DNA of 64,000 bases, taken from contig NZ_CP095074.1 in assembly GCF_022919835.1 (NCBI RefSeq), positions 3,205,501-3,269,500 of the forward strand, given 5' to 3'. Source of the stretch: Halobacillus shinanisalinarum. GTDB taxonomy: Bacteria > Bacillota > Bacilli > Bacillales > Halobacillaceae. The notes beneath the pieces were generated by a model. It had not been told where the DNA came from, did not search any database, and saw only the letters and a list, made by a program, of their open reading frames with translations. Below, one piece after another: positions 8,127 to 17,658 of the stretch. How positions within the stretch are numbered: position 1 is the first letter of the stretch; the number at the start of each line of letters is the position of its first letter. A program made the translations under genes and the position numbers.

Positions 8127-9335
8127 ATGAGTAAAGTAAATTTCGGACCATTAACTGGGATTAAAATCTTAGATATCTCAACTATGATCGCCGCCCCTTT
8201 TGGAGCAACCCTATTAGCGGACTTTGGGGCAGATGTAACTAAAATCGAACTTCCTGGTAAAGGAGACACCTTAAGGACAGTAGGACCTTGGAAAGGAGAA
8301 GAAGGACTAAGATGGCCAGGGCTAGCGCGGAACAAAAAATCGATCACGTTAGATATACGCACTGAGGAAGGGAAAAGCTTATTCAAGAAGTTAATCTCAC
8401 AATCAGATGTGTTAGTAGAAAACTTCCGTCCCGGTACAATGGAAAAATGGGGATTAGGATATGAAGAATTGAAAAAGGTGAATCCTGAATTAATTATGTC
8501 CCGGGTATCTGGATATGGCCAAACAGGTCCTTACAGTGAAAAGGCTGGGTTTGGCACACCTGGTACAGCATTCAGCGGGCACACAGCCATTCAAGGTTAC
8601 CCTGACCGTCCGCCAGTTAGCCCGTCTTATTCTTTATTAGATTATATTACTGGTGTGTACATGGCTCTTGCGACAGTAAGCGCGTTATACAATCGTGATG
8701 TTAATGAAGATGGTGAAGGGCAAATTGTAGAGATGGGTCTTTATGAATCGATATTCCGAATGCTCGAATTTTTAGTTGCCGAATATGACCAAAATGGGAA
8801 AGTGCGTGAAAGAAGTCCAGGACTTTCTGGACACTCAAGCCCTGCGGGTACTTATGCAACTAGCGATGGGAAATTTGTTGTACTCGTTACAAGTACAGAC
8901 TCTACATTTAATCGCCTGGCCGAAGCGATGGATCGTACGGATATGTTAGAGGATGAACGATATTATACAAACTCAGAACGACTGAAAAATGATGAACAAG
9001 TGCAGGAAATGGTCTCAAACTGGATCAAAAAATATACACAGAAAGAATTAACGGAGAAATTGGATTCCTTTGGTGTTCCGATAAGCCCTATCTATACCAT
9101 TGAAGATATCTTTCAGGATCCACATTTCAAAGCACGGGAAAATATTGTTGAAGTGGAGCATCCTCGCTTAGGGAAAGTTAAGGTACCTGGTGTTGTGCCT
9201 AAGTTTTCTAAAACGCCTGGTGCTATACGTCATCGTGCGCCCGATCTTGGAGAGCATAACGAGGAAATATACAGTGGAAGTTTGGGGCTTTCAGCAGAAG
9301 AAGTTAATCAACTAAAAGCAAAGGGGATTATTTAA
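8127..9335 (+). CDS. Family III CoA-transferase (CaiB/BaiF type)
   Basis: A 402-residue class III CoA-transferase, which moves CoA from a donor thioester to a carboxylic acid through an aspartyl-CoA intermediate. Asp172 (SLLDYITG) is at the catalytic position, and the N-terminal Rossmann-like segment (ADFGADVTKIE), the VLVENFRPGTMEKWGLGYE block and the GYGQTGP block are all recognisable. GAGGAG precedes the ATG. Its partner is the lyase gene 2 bp downstream. Together they suggest activation of a hydroxy- or keto-acid followed by C-C cleavage, as in citramalate or HMG-type pathways; the substrate is unknown. Confidence 0.88.
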   Translation: MSKVNFGPLTGIKILDISTMIAAPFGATLLADFGADVTKIELPGKGDTLRTVGPWKGEEGLRWPGLARNKKSITLDIRTEEGKSLFKKLISQSDVLVENFRPGTMEKWGLGYEELKKVNPELIMSRVSGYGQTGPYSEKAGFGTPGTAFSGHTAIQGYPDRPPVSPSYSLLDYITGVYMALATVSALYNRDVNEDGEGQIVEMGLYESIFRMLEFLVAEYDQNGKVRERSPGLSGHSSPAGTYATSDGKFVVLVTSTDSTFNRLAEAMDRTDMLEDERYYTNSERLKNDEQVQEMVSNWIKKYTQKELTEKLDSFGVPISPIYTIEDIFQDPHFKARENIVEVEHPRLGKVKVPGVVPKFSKTPGAIRHRAPDLGEHNEEIYSGSLGLSAEEVNQLKAKGII

Positions 9336-9337
9336 TC

Positions 9338-10300
9338 ATGCGCTCACGAAATCTGGAATTGCCATCTAAAGTTATTGTTTGTGAAGTGGCGCCGCGTGAC
9401 GGCTTTCAGGCCGAAGCAAAGTGGATACCTACAGAGAACAAGGTGAAAATTATTAGAGAGCTGGCGAAAACCGGTCTAGAATCTATGGAGGTAACTTCTT
9501 TCGTCCATCCAGAAGCCATTCCGCAACTAAAAGATGCAGAGGAAGTCGTCCGTCAGGTACAAGATTTGGAGGATCTCCACTTTCGAGCCCTGGTTCCAAA
9601 TGTTAAAGGGGCTCAAAGGGCAATTGATTCAGGTATTAAGAAATTAAAATTAATGCTCTCAGCAACAGATTCTCACAGTCTGTCAAATGCAAATGCAACA
9701 GTAGAAGATGCCCAAAATAGACTGGAACCTATTATTGATTTAGCGCATAAGCAAAACATCATTGTGGGGGGATCCATATCCGTGGCCTTCGGCTGTCCTT
9801 ATGAGGGAAAAGTTCATGTCAATCAATTGATCCCGATTATAAAACGGTATCAAAAGATGGGTGTAAGCGAAATCTCACTGGCGGATACGACAGGGATGGC
9901 TAATCCAAAGCAAGTGTATGATACATTAGGAGAATTAAAAGAGGAGTTCCCGACCATCACTTTCTCGATGCACTTTCATAACACAAGGGGTATGGCTGTA
10001 GCGAACACTGTTAGTGCGTTGCAACAGGATGTGATTCATTTTGACAGTTCAATTGCTGGACTGGGAGGCTGTCCCTACGCTCCAGGAGCATCGGGGAATG
10101 TAGCAACAGAAGATCTCGTGCATTTTCTCCATGAATCGGGAATGGAGACAGGTGTTAATCTGGAATCACTTACCCAGACGGCTGAAAATGTAAGAAACAT
10201 GATAGGACATGACGGAGGTAGCTACTTGTTGCAGGCGGGGCCTTGTTCTACTCTTCATAGGAAGCCAACAGCACAGCAAAAAATTCAAATAAATAAGTAA
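9338..10300 (+). CDS. HMG-CoA lyase-family enzyme
   Basis: A 320-residue TIM-barrel lyase of the hydroxymethylglutaryl-CoA lyase family. Signature elements are RDGFQ (Arg20, Asp21), the metal histidines in MHFHNTRG, and the glycine loop with the family cysteine in GLGGCPYAPGASGN, followed by TEDL. The start lies 2 bp after the CoA-transferase stop, with an AAAGGGGA ribosome site inside that gene, so the two are translated together. It probably cleaves the CoA thioester made by its neighbour into acetyl-CoA or a related acyl-CoA plus a keto acid or aldehyde. True HMG-CoA specificity cannot be claimed. Confidence 0.86.
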   Translation: MRSRNLELPSKVIVCEVAPRDGFQAEAKWIPTENKVKIIRELAKTGLESMEVTSFVHPEAIPQLKDAEEVVRQVQDLEDLHFRALVPNVKGAQRAIDSGIKKLKLMLSATDSHSLSNANATVEDAQNRLEPIIDLAHKQNIIVGGSISVAFGCPYEGKVHVNQLIPIIKRYQKMGVSEISLADTTGMANPKQVYDTLGELKEEFPTITFSMHFHNTRGMAVANTVSALQQDVIHFDSSIAGLGGCPYAPGASGNVATEDLVHFLHESGMETGVNLESLTQTAENVRNMIGHDGGSYLLQAGPCSTLHRKPTAQQKIQINK

Positions 10301-10309
10301 TCATGAACA

Positions 10310-10351
10310 TGCTCCTCAACTCTTCCGTAAATAATTGAGGAGCACTTTTTT
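10310..10351 (+). terminator. Intrinsic terminator after the lyase gene
   Basis: A perfect 10-bp stem (TGCTCCTCAA with TTGAGGAGCA) is followed by CTTTTTTG. It ends the catabolic island. Confidence 0.88.
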
Positions 10352-10361
10352 GTTAAGGAAA

Positions 10362-10406
10362 AGAAAAGAACCAGGGACTAAGTGTGACTAAGTCCTGGCT
10401 CTTTTT
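10362..10406. terminator. Bidirectional terminator between convergent genes
   Basis: The stem (CCAGG-GACTAAGT against ACTAAGT-CCTGG, one bulge) is flanked by an A-rich side and a T run on each strand. It lies just beyond the stop of the minus-strand YjcZ peptide and serves mainly that gene. Confidence 0.7.
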
Positions 10407-10418
10407 TATAATTACAGA

Positions 10419-10613
10419 TTACTTGTAAAATGAAGCTCCCACAATAATGAGAAGAATAAACAAAACAACAATTAGGGCGAAGTTGTTTCCGCCTTTATGA
10501 CCACAGCCATAGCCGCCAAAACCGCCAACATTATTGCCGTAACCGCCAAAACCGCCTACGTTATTTCCGTAACCGCCAAAGCCGCCTACGTTATTTCCGT
10601 ATCCGTAGCCCAT
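10419..10613 (-). CDS. YjcZ-family small sporulation protein
   Basis: A 64-residue peptide: a glycine/tyrosine-rich N-terminus, then a single hydrophobic helix (NNFALIVVLFILLIIVGASF) typical of the YjcZ family, whose members are spore-associated in Bacillus. The ATG at 10613 was chosen because AAAGGTGGTGA lies just upstream; the frame opens further to 10640. The glycine-rich part is three near-identical decapeptide copies (GYGNNVGGFG), also visible as 30-bp DNA repeats. Expression in the mother cell would be expected from the family, but no sigma-K or sigma-E promoter was verified. Confidence 0.82.
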   Translation of the reverse strand: MGYGYGNNVGGFGGYGNNVGGFGGYGNNVGGFGGYGCGHKGGNNFALIVVLFILLIIVGASFYK

Positions 10614-10741
10614 AATCTCACCACCTTTTAGTCTATACAATTACTTTATGAAATCTGTTTGATGATGGAAGGGCGTATGACTAGTGCCAAGGAAGAAATC
10701 AGGGCAAATATCTGTTAACAACGAGTGTTAAGCGGGGGCGC

Positions 10742-10999
10742 TTAAGAAAGATTAAAGGCGCGCAGAAGAACATTGCACTTTTTCATAAGACTTGAGGAAA
10801 AAAATCTACCATTGAATTGGTGAGGTTTGTTCCATATCTCCTTAAACAGGCATGTTATGATTTGTTCTGTTTTCATGGAGTCGTTTACCTCCGAAATGAT
10901 GACTGAATATAATATGCGGGAATATCTATCGTAAAGCTGATCGAGTGCTTGCTTATCTTTATGTAAGATTCGAGTAATCAGAGATTGATCTAATCTCAA
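10742..10999 (-). CDS. Sigma-70 region 2-like small protein (truncated sigma factor)
   Basis: About 85 residues resembling the start of an RNA polymerase sigma factor region 2 (ALDQLYDRYSRILYSVI), followed by some 45 residues and a stop. There is no region 4, so it cannot be a normal ECF sigma factor. TTG 10999 follows a GGGAGAGG ribosome site; the frame continues upstream to 11062. It may be a remnant of an ECF gene or a small regulator that still binds core polymerase. No anti-sigma gene is adjacent. Confidence 0.55.
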   Translation of the reverse strand: MRLDQSLITRILHKDKQALDQLYDRYSRILYSVIISEVNDSMKTEQIITCLFKEIWNKPHQFNGRFFSSSLMKKCNVLLRAFNLS

Positions 11000-11237
11000 G
11001 TTGGCCCTCTCCCTTTTTATTAACTCTATTATAAAATACCCCGAAATGTATCTTCTAAACACGTGTTTACTAGTCTTTAAGCATAAATTGAAAGACTAAA
11101 CCCATATACAATTGTTACTATTTTCCATTTGGAAGGAGTATAAAGATGTAAATGAAAGGAGAAAACGTCGTTACAAGGAGCTTTTTATATAATGCATCCC
11201 CAAATGTAAAAATTTTGACGGAAACCTGTCAGATATT

Positions 11238-11266
11238 TTGTCGTATGCCTATAGTTGTAGTATAGT
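11238..11266 (+). promoter_or_regulatory. Promoter of the MoxR/DUF58/transglutaminase operon
   Basis: TTGTCG (11238-11243) and TATAGT (11261-11266) are 17 bp apart, about 50 bp before the MoxR start codon. The remaining spacer (11000-11237) holds AT-rich sequence in which I see no gene or RNA element. Confidence 0.5.
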
Positions 11267-11321
11267 TATGATGAGCGAGACTTTTCAGAATATATTGTCA
11301 AAGTAGAGAGGGGTACACCTG

Positions 11322-12287
11322 ATGACTCAGCAAACTTTTTTATACCAGCCCAAGATTACGGAAGTGTTAAAGAACATAAATAAAGTAATGATTGGCAAGG
11401 AAGAAGCTGCATTATTGAGTGTGATTGCATTGCTTGCTAAAGGACACGTTTTGCTGGAAGATGTACCAGGAGTAGGGAAGACGATGCTAGTCCGAACGTT
11501 AGCTAAATCGCTCGATTGTGATTTTAAACGTATCCAATTTACCCCCGACTTATTGCCGTCTGATGTGACGGGAGTTTCCATATATAATCCGAAAGAACTT
11601 GAATTCGAATTTCGTCCAGGTCCGATTTTAGGCAATATTGTATTAGCGGATGAAATTAACCGTACTTCGCCTAAAACACAATCCGCGTTACTTGAAGGAA
11701 TGGAAGAAACGAGTATAACGGTAGATGGGGAGGCGGTACCTTTAAAACAGCCGTTTTTCGTCATGGCCACACAAAATCCTATCGAATATGAGGGAACCTA
11801 TCCATTGCCCGAAGCGCAGCTGGATCGTTTTCTATTAAAGTTGAAAATGGGTTATCCGAAAGCTAAACAGGAAATGGAGATGCTCGAACGAACATCTGGA
11901 AGTCATCCGATTCATGCAGTGGATTCCGTGATATCGCGTAAGGAGCTGATTGATCTGCAGAAGCAGACAGAAGAAGTGTATGTGGATCAAACGGTTAATC
12001 GTTATATCGTTGAGCTAGTGACGGGGACAAGAACTCACGAAGGGGTATACCTCGGGGTTAGCCCACGAGGTTCAATCGCCCTCATGAAGGCGGCTAAAGC
12101 CTATGCTTTCATCCAAGATAGAGATTACGTTGTCCCTGATGATATCAAGTTTTTGGCTCCCTATGTTTTATCCCATCGTATGATTCTAACTACGGAATCA
12201 AAATTTGAAAGGATAACCGCGGAAGATATTGTAGCCGAACTGCTAACGATGACTTCAATTCCAGTGCAGAGGAACGTAAATGAATGA
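11322..12287 (+). CDS. yeaC: MoxR-type AAA+ ATPase
   Basis: A 321-residue MoxR AAA+ ATPase. Walker A is GVGKT (residues 50-54 in LEDVPGVGKT), Walker B is IVLADEINR, and the MoxR hallmark segment TQNPIEYEGTYPLPEAQLDRF is present. The ATG has an AGAGAGGGG ribosome site. It overlaps the next gene by 4 bp. In this family the ATPase works with a DUF58 partner as a chaperone-like module that assembles or activates other proteins. The operon order matches B. subtilis yeaC-yeaD-yebA, immediately before guaA. Confidence 0.9.
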   Translation: MTQQTFLYQPKITEVLKNINKVMIGKEEAALLSVIALLAKGHVLLEDVPGVGKTMLVRTLAKSLDCDFKRIQFTPDLLPSDVTGVSIYNPKELEFEFRPGPILGNIVLADEINRTSPKTQSALLEGMEETSITVDGEAVPLKQPFFVMATQNPIEYEGTYPLPEAQLDRFLLKLKMGYPKAKQEMEMLERTSGSHPIHAVDSVISRKELIDLQKQTEEVYVDQTVNRYIVELVTGTRTHEGVYLGVSPRGSIALMKAAKAYAFIQDRDYVVPDDIKFLAPYVLSHRMILTTESKFERITAEDIVAELLTMTSIPVQRNVNE

Positions 12288-13549
12288 AACAATCGGTTCG
12301 ATTCACAGCTAGATTAGTAGTTATTTTTCTTATATTTGCTGTGCTTTTTTCCTATGCTATGTTTCAAGGCGGTTTTGTCAGCTGGTTCTTATTTTACAGC
12401 TTTCTGCCCTTTCTCCTTTATATGGTAGGACTTACTTTTTATCGAATGGATAATTGGAAGGTTGAGCGCCGCTTGTCTAAAAAGGTAACGACAGCAGGGG
12501 AGACTATTCATGTCGATGTTCACATTACTAGATCGTTTCTATTTCCTATGTATTATTGCGTAATTGAAGAATATATTCCTGAGTCTTTAATGAAGCGGGA
12601 CACGCATTTTGAGAAGTACCGGAACATGGGTAAACCAGATGATCTGAATAAGCGAAGACAGGTGAAGAAAGCAGTTTTTCCCTGGTTTAAGCGAACCATA
12701 CGCTATCAGTACGTAATAGAGGAGATTCCAAGGGGGGAGCATCAATTGCGAGCTCTTCGCGTGAAAACAGGGGATTTCTTCGGATTTATTACGAAAGAAG
12801 TGATTTATCAACTTAATAATAAAATTATTGCCTTTCCTTATAAACGCCCTGTTAGACTAACAGAAAGGGCTTATAGTTTTGAGCAGGGAGCCAGTCCATC
12901 CTTCAAGCTGAATGAAAAAAATACGAATGTTGTTTCAGGTGTGAGAGAGTATGTTCCGGGAGACCGGTTTTCATGGATTGACTGGAAGACAACAGCTAAA
13001 AGCAACCAGATGATGACAAAGGAATTTGAGCAGGAGAAAAGCGTAGATATGTTGATCATCTTAAATGCCGTCTATGAAGAAGATATGAATCCTTTGAGTT
13101 TTGAGGGATCAGTAGAATTTAGTGCGTCTTTACTAGAAGAAATTTATAACAGGTCATCACAGCTTGCCTTTATGACACTTGGTGATGGGAAAAGATATTT
13201 TCCTTTTCAACAGGACCATGCCTATAAAGACATGATTCAACAGCATCTAGCCCAAATACGCCCACGAGGACAAACACCTTTTGCTAAACAGCTGGAGCGT
13301 GAACTTTCACAGAATCTAACGGGAATGCTGTTGCTTATAGTGAGTCATCAACTTGACATGCACTTATTTACTAGCCTCATTCGTTTAGCCCAAAAAAGCA
13401 AGCGTGTCGTCCTCTTTTATGTCAAACCTCGCAGTCAAATGGAGTTTCAAGATCATAAGTTGGTCAAGCAGTTAGTAAGTAACGGAATTGTCGTAAACAT
13501 GATCTCAGAAGACGAATTAACTCAACAAGAATTTGAGGTGAACACATAA
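12284..13549 (+). CDS. yeaD: DUF58 membrane-anchored protein
   Basis: 421 residues. Two hydrophobic segments in the first 55 residues anchor the protein, followed by a cytosolic part with the DUF58 block (around PGDRFSWIDWKTTAKS) and a von Willebrand A-like fold in the C-terminal half. The start overlaps the MoxR stop as ATGA, and its stop overlaps the transglutaminase start, so the three proteins are translationally coupled. MoxR and DUF58 proteins function together, but the target in Bacillaceae is not established. Confidence 0.88.
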   Translation: MKQSVRFTARLVVIFLIFAVLFSYAMFQGGFVSWFLFYSFLPFLLYMVGLTFYRMDNWKVERRLSKKVTTAGETIHVDVHITRSFLFPMYYCVIEEYIPESLMKRDTHFEKYRNMGKPDDLNKRRQVKKAVFPWFKRTIRYQYVIEEIPRGEHQLRALRVKTGDFFGFITKEVIYQLNNKIIAFPYKRPVRLTERAYSFEQGASPSFKLNEKNTNVVSGVREYVPGDRFSWIDWKTTAKSNQMMTKEFEQEKSVDMLIILNAVYEEDMNPLSFEGSVEFSASLLEEIYNRSSQLAFMTLGDGKRYFPFQQDHAYKDMIQQHLAQIRPRGQTPFAKQLERELSQNLTGMLLLIVSHQLDMHLFTSLIRLAQKSKRVVLFYVKPRSQMEFQDHKLVKQLVSNGIVVNMISEDELTQQEFEVNT

Positions 13550-15747
13550 TGGACATCTCACAGGATAAGCAAGGGCTAGTCTATCAGATTGTCATCTATG
13601 TTTGTGGGTTTTTACTGTTTTGTGAATGGTTGAGGCCGCTAGAAATGATCTCAAATACGCAAAATGTTAAAGTCTTCCTCATCTATGCCGGTTTTTGTTT
13701 TTTTATTTCATTTCTGCAAATCACTTGGATGATCTCGGTTCCATTAAAGTTGCTAGGTCTATTATTTATTATTGATGGGTTATATGTAGCTGAACGGATT
13801 TTCAGTGGACAATGGTTTTCTGTTGTTTATGATCAAGTCATTTACAATATTCAAGTCATTCAATCACAACAATGGTGGGAAATGACACCGCTATTTAGAA
13901 GTCTATTATTCCTGATTTTGTTATGGCTCATGAGCTATCTGCTGTACTATTGGTTTATCATTTCCAAACGGATGCTCGTTTTTGTTCTTCTTACCTTTGT
14001 TTATGTCACTGTTGTCGATACATTTACGATGTATGATGGGCAATGGGCTATCATCCGCACGTTTATACTGGCAATGGTCTCACTCGGCTTAGCTCATTTT
14101 TTCAAAGAAATGGACAAAGAAGAGATTTTATTAAAAGGTGTAAAAAAAGCTTACTTATGGGCACTGCCCTTAATTGGAGTGATTATGTTCTCTACCTTGG
14201 TGGGATATGCTTCACCTAAATTGGATCCGCAATGGCCGGACCCTGTCCCTTACTTGACTAGCTCAAATAGTGACGCAGGTGCGGGACCAGGTGGACGTGT
14301 TCAAAAAGTAGGGTATGGGGAGAACGATTCAAGGCTTGGTGGTTCGTTTATTCAGGACGATACGACAGTCTTTCAAGCAGTGGCTGACAATGAGCAATAC
14401 TGGAGAATTGAATCTAAGGATACGTACACAGGGAAAGGATGGGAAGACACGTTAGCAGACCCTGTTACCAACATCTCCCCCGATAACATTAAATTTCAAA
14501 CATTTACAGAAAATGTAGAGGTGGAAGAACAGACGGCATTGCTGAATTTTACCGATGAGGCTGATTTCAGAAAGCTTGTTTACCCTTATGGAGTCCAAGA
14601 ACTGGAACGCTTCCCTGAAAGAGTGGATATCACCTTGCACGAGAACACTGGAGAGATGGATACGTTGATAGAAGGGGATCCGAACCAGGTTCAGCAATAC
14701 ATCACCCATTACAATGCCCCTTCTTTTGAATACAATCAATTAAGAGAAACCAATGGCGAGGATCCAGAAGAAATTACCGAAAACTATCTACAATTACCTG
14801 ATAGTTTACCGGATCGCGTTCGTGAATTGGCTAGTGATATCGTTAGTGAGGAAGATAACCGATACGATCGAGCAAAAGCTGTCGAATCTTATTTCTCTCA
14901 AAATGGATTTAAATATTCTACGACCGACGTTCCCGTCCCTAGTGAAAATCAAGACTATGTGGATCAATTTCTATTCGAATCCCAAGTCGGTTATTGTGAT
15001 AACTACTCAACATCCATGGTCGTGCTACTTCGTGCTGAAGGCATTCCAGCCCGCTGGGTGAAAGGCTTTACCGGTGGTGAACGCCAAAACGAAACAGCCA
15101 CAGTAAACAACCAAACCTTGAATGTTTATGAGGTAACCAGCGGCAACGCGCACTCCTGGGTTGAGGTGTACTTCCCAGAGATAGGCTGGGTTCCTTTTGA
15201 ACCAACACAGGGCTTTACGAACAACACAGACTTTCACCTTGAAATCGACGAAACAGAGGAGGAAGCCGAGTCTGCAGCAGCCAACGCAGAGGAACCTGAA
15301 GAAGGCCCAACTGGCAGGCCGGAACAAACCCAAGAACAACAGGCGAGCGCAAGCCAATCGGACACAGACTCAGGACAGCAAACCACCCTGTCACTATGGA
15401 TCAGTCTGCTCGCAGCATTAATCATCGCCGCCGCTTTATACTATACAAGGTTCCGGTGGATGACAGCCATTTTAATCAGGCGATTTAGAAAAAGGGACAG
15501 CGAAGATACGTACGAACGCGCTTACCAATACTTGTTGAAGGTTCTCGAACATAGAGGCCTGAAACGTTCCCCTGACCAGACGCTTCGGGACTACGCGAGG
15601 AAGGTCGACACACATTTCCAATCCAATGACATGCGCAAGTTAACGAATAACTATGAACGTGTCTTGTACAGAAATGAAGGCCATAAAGAACAATGGCGCG
15701 AGGTAACAGAATTATGGGAAAATTTAATTAAAAAAGCATTGTCTTGA
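13549..15747 (+). CDS. yebA: Transglutaminase-like membrane protein (TgpA type)
   Basis: 732 residues in three parts: about six N-terminal membrane helices (residues 10-225), an extracytoplasmic transglutaminase/protease core, and a final membrane helix (about 620-640) followed by a cytosolic DUF4129-like tail. The core shows the catalytic cysteine in VGYCDNYSTSM (Cys483) and histidine in GNAHSWVEVYF (His535). The usual third residue is in a VPFEPTQGF context, where many relatives have Asp instead of Glu. A long acidic/glutamine-rich linker (about 560-610) precedes the last helix. Its substrate is unknown; cell-envelope protein cross-linking or proteolysis is a family-based guess. Confidence 0.88.
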   Translation: MDISQDKQGLVYQIVIYVCGFLLFCEWLRPLEMISNTQNVKVFLIYAGFCFFISFLQITWMISVPLKLLGLLFIIDGLYVAERIFSGQWFSVVYDQVIYNIQVIQSQQWWEMTPLFRSLLFLILLWLMSYLLYYWFIISKRMLVFVLLTFVYVTVVDTFTMYDGQWAIIRTFILAMVSLGLAHFFKEMDKEEILLKGVKKAYLWALPLIGVIMFSTLVGYASPKLDPQWPDPVPYLTSSNSDAGAGPGGRVQKVGYGENDSRLGGSFIQDDTTVFQAVADNEQYWRIESKDTYTGKGWEDTLADPVTNISPDNIKFQTFTENVEVEEQTALLNFTDEADFRKLVYPYGVQELERFPERVDITLHENTGEMDTLIEGDPNQVQQYITHYNAPSFEYNQLRETNGEDPEEITENYLQLPDSLPDRVRELASDIVSEEDNRYDRAKAVESYFSQNGFKYSTTDVPVPSENQDYVDQFLFESQVGYCDNYSTSMVVLLRAEGIPARWVKGFTGGERQNETATVNNQTLNVYEVTSGNAHSWVEVYFPEIGWVPFEPTQGFTNNTDFHLEIDETEEEAESAAANAEEPEEGPTGRPEQTQEQQASASQSDTDSGQQTTLSLWISLLAALIIAAALYYTRFRWMTAILIRRFRKRDSEDTYERAYQYLLKVLEHRGLKRSPDQTLRDYARKVDTHFQSNDMRKLTNNYERVLYRNEGHKEQWREVTELWENLIKKALS

Positions 15748-15772
15748 TTCCGGGCTATGCTGTTGATAGAAT
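15744..15772 (+). promoter_or_regulatory. Promoter of guaA
   Basis: TTGATT (15744-15749) and TAGAAT (15767-15772) are 17 bp apart. The -35 box overlaps the stop codon of the transglutaminase gene, and the start of transcription falls just before the riboswitch. Confidence 0.6.
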
Positions 15773-15794
15773 GAATGAAATCAATGGTATCAAT

Positions 15795-15864
15795 CCTTCA
15801 TATATCCTCGGTAATTTGGTCCGAGAGTCTCTACCGGAACGCCGTAACGTTCTGACTATGAAGG
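15795..15864 (+). promoter_or_regulatory. Guanine-class purine riboswitch upstream of guaA
   Basis: P1 is a perfect 8-bp helix (CCTTCATA 15795-15802 with TATGAAGG 15857-15864). Inside are the conserved core segments TATA, GTCTCTACC and CCGTAA and the J3/1 segment GACTAT; the C in GACTAT is the guanine-specific base (adenine types have GATTAT). The 3' P1 strand GAAGGCAG is also complementary to CTGCCTTC (15899-15906) in the terminator stem, so ligand binding should favour termination. Confidence 0.93.
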
Positions 15865-15891
15865 CAGGAATCGTGTAGTGTGTATTGTGCA

Positions 15892-15940
15892 TGGACTTCT
15901 GCCTTCACCGTAAAAATCCGGGGGTAGAAGTCTATTTTTT
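15892..15940 (+). terminator. Riboswitch-controlled terminator before guaA
   Basis: A stem (TGGACTTCTGCC pairing with GGGTAGAAGTCTA, with G-U pairs) and a run of six T. Its 5' arm competes with the aptamer P1 3' strand, giving the classical off-switch. The rest of the 180 bp to guaA is non-coding leader. Confidence 0.85.
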
Positions 15941-16119
15941 ATTGGCTTGAAACCTTCTTGCGGTTGTAAATAACCTTTTATTAGTATCCGCAGCTATTTC
16001 TTATAAAAGCGTCTGAAATTTAAGTTATCACGGCTGAATAACATTTAGCTGTTATTTTTGGAATGGCGGTAAGTATTTATTTTTCGGGGGTAAGTTCCCG
16101 TATTAAGGAGTTGAGTTTT

Positions 16120-17658
16120 ATGGAACAAGTGAAAGGCATGATTCTCGTACTTGACTTTGGAAGTCAGTATAACCAACTGATTACTCGTCGAATTCGTGAA
16201 TTTGGTGTGTATAGTGAGCTTCATTCTCACAAACTGACAGCTGAACAAATTAGAGAAATCAACCCTAGTGGAATTATATTGTCAGGTGGTCCAAATAGTG
16301 TGTATGGAGAGGATAGCTTTCGCTGTGATGAAGAGCTATTTGAATTAGGTATTCCTGTCCTTGGGATTTGTTACGGAATGCAGCTTATGACACATCATTT
16401 TGACGGGAAAGTAGAACGGGCGAAAGATCGTGAATATGGTAAGGCAGAAATCTCAATTAATGAAGATCCTTTATTGTTCCGCAAAACTCCGAAACAGCAA
16501 ACCGTGTGGATGAGTCATAGCGACAAAGTGATCGCTGCTCCATCAGGATTCCAAGTAGATGCTACGAGTGCGTCTTGTCCGGTAGCTGCTATGAGTAATG
16601 ATGATACGAAAATGTATGGAGTTCAGTTCCATCCGGAGGTTCGTCATTCAGAATACGGCAATGATCTTCTGCGCAGCTTTGTATTTGAAGCTTGCGAAGC
16701 GACAGATGATTGGACAATGGAACATGTGGTCGATATGGAAGTCGAAAAGATCCGTGCAGAGGTAGGAGACCGTAAAGTTTTGTGTGCCCTTAGTGGAGGC
16801 GTTGACTCTTCTGTTGTTGCAGCACTTATTCATAAGGCGATTGGGGATCAATTGACATGTATATTTGTTGATCATGGGCTGCTTCGCAAAAATGAGGCTG
16901 ACGATGTCATGAGGACCTTAGGGGACGGCTTTCAAATGAATATCATAAAAGTCGATGCTAGAGACCGGTTTCTCGGAAAATTAGCTGGGGTATCAGACCC
17001 AGAACAGAAGCGGAAAATCATCGGCAATGAATTCATCTATGTATTTGATGATGAAGCGGACAAGCTAAAGGATATTGATTTTCTCGCTCAAGGGACCCTT
17101 TATACAGATATTATCGAGAGTGGTACTGAAACGGCCCAGACCATCAAATCCCACCATAATGTGGGCGGGTTGCCTGAGGATATGCAGTTCAAGTTAATCG
17201 AACCTTTGAACACGCTATTTAAAGATGAAGTGCGTGCCCTTGGAACAGAGCTTGGAGTTCCTGACCATATTGTGTGGAGACAACCGTTCCCTGGTCCAGG
17301 CCTTGCGATTCGAATCCTTGGCGATGTAACGGAAGATAAACTTGAAATCGTCCGCGAATCGGATGCAGTTTTGCGTGATGAAGTAAAAAATGCCGGGTTA
17401 GATAGAGATATTTGGCAATACTTTACCGTACTCCCGAACATCAAGTCGGTTGGGGTGATGGGGGATGAACGGACTTACGATCATACCATTGGCATTCGTG
17501 CTGTCACATCGATTGATGGGATGACATCAGATTGGGCGCGTATCCCGTGGGACGTATTAGAGAAGATTTCTACACGGATTGTCAACGAAGTCGATCATAT
17601 TAATCGCGTCGTTTATGATGTGACAAGTAAGCCGCCGGCAACGATTGAATGGGAATAA
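16120..17658 (+). CDS. guaA: GMP synthase (glutamine-hydrolysing)
   Basis: 512 residues, converting XMP, ATP and glutamine to GMP. The N-terminal class I amidotransferase has Cys84 (GICYGMQ) and the His/Glu pair in QFHPEVRHS. The ATP-pyrophosphatase domain has the PP-loop ALSGGVDSS, and the C-terminal dimerisation domain ends in [12 protein letters not shown] 16120 was chosen for AAGGAG; the frame opens upstream to 16063 without a ribosome site. It is a single cistron under a guanine riboswitch. Confidence 0.97.
   Translation: MEQVKGMILVLDFGSQYNQLITRRIREFGVYSELHSHKLTAEQIREINPSGIILSGGPNSVYGEDSFRCDEELFELGIPVLGICYGMQLMTHHFDGKVERAKDREYGKAEISINEDPLLFRKTPKQQTVWMSHSDKVIAAPSGFQVDATSASCPVAAMSNDDTKMYGVQFHPEVRHSEYGNDLLRSFVFEACEATDDWTMEHVVDMEVEKIRAEVGDRKVLCALSGGVDSSVVAALIHKAIGDQLTCIFVDHGLLRKNEADDVMRTLGDGFQMNIIKVDARDRFLGKLAGVSDPEQKRKIIGNEFIYVFDDEADKLKDIDFLAQGTLYTDIIESGTETAQTIKSHHNVGGLPEDMQFKLIEPLNTLFKDEVRALGTELGVPDHIVWRQPFPGPGLAIRILGDVTEDKLEIVRESDAVLRDEVKNAGLDRDIWQYFTVLPNIKSVGVMGDERTYDHTIGIRAVTSIDGMTSDWARIPWDVLEKISTRIVNEVDHINRVVYDVTSKPPATIEWE

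Noticed and set aside
15151..15210. Glu instead of Asp in the transglutaminase triad as loss of activity
   Set aside because: I cannot align the family here; FEPT may be normal for the YebA branch, and Cys and His are intact.
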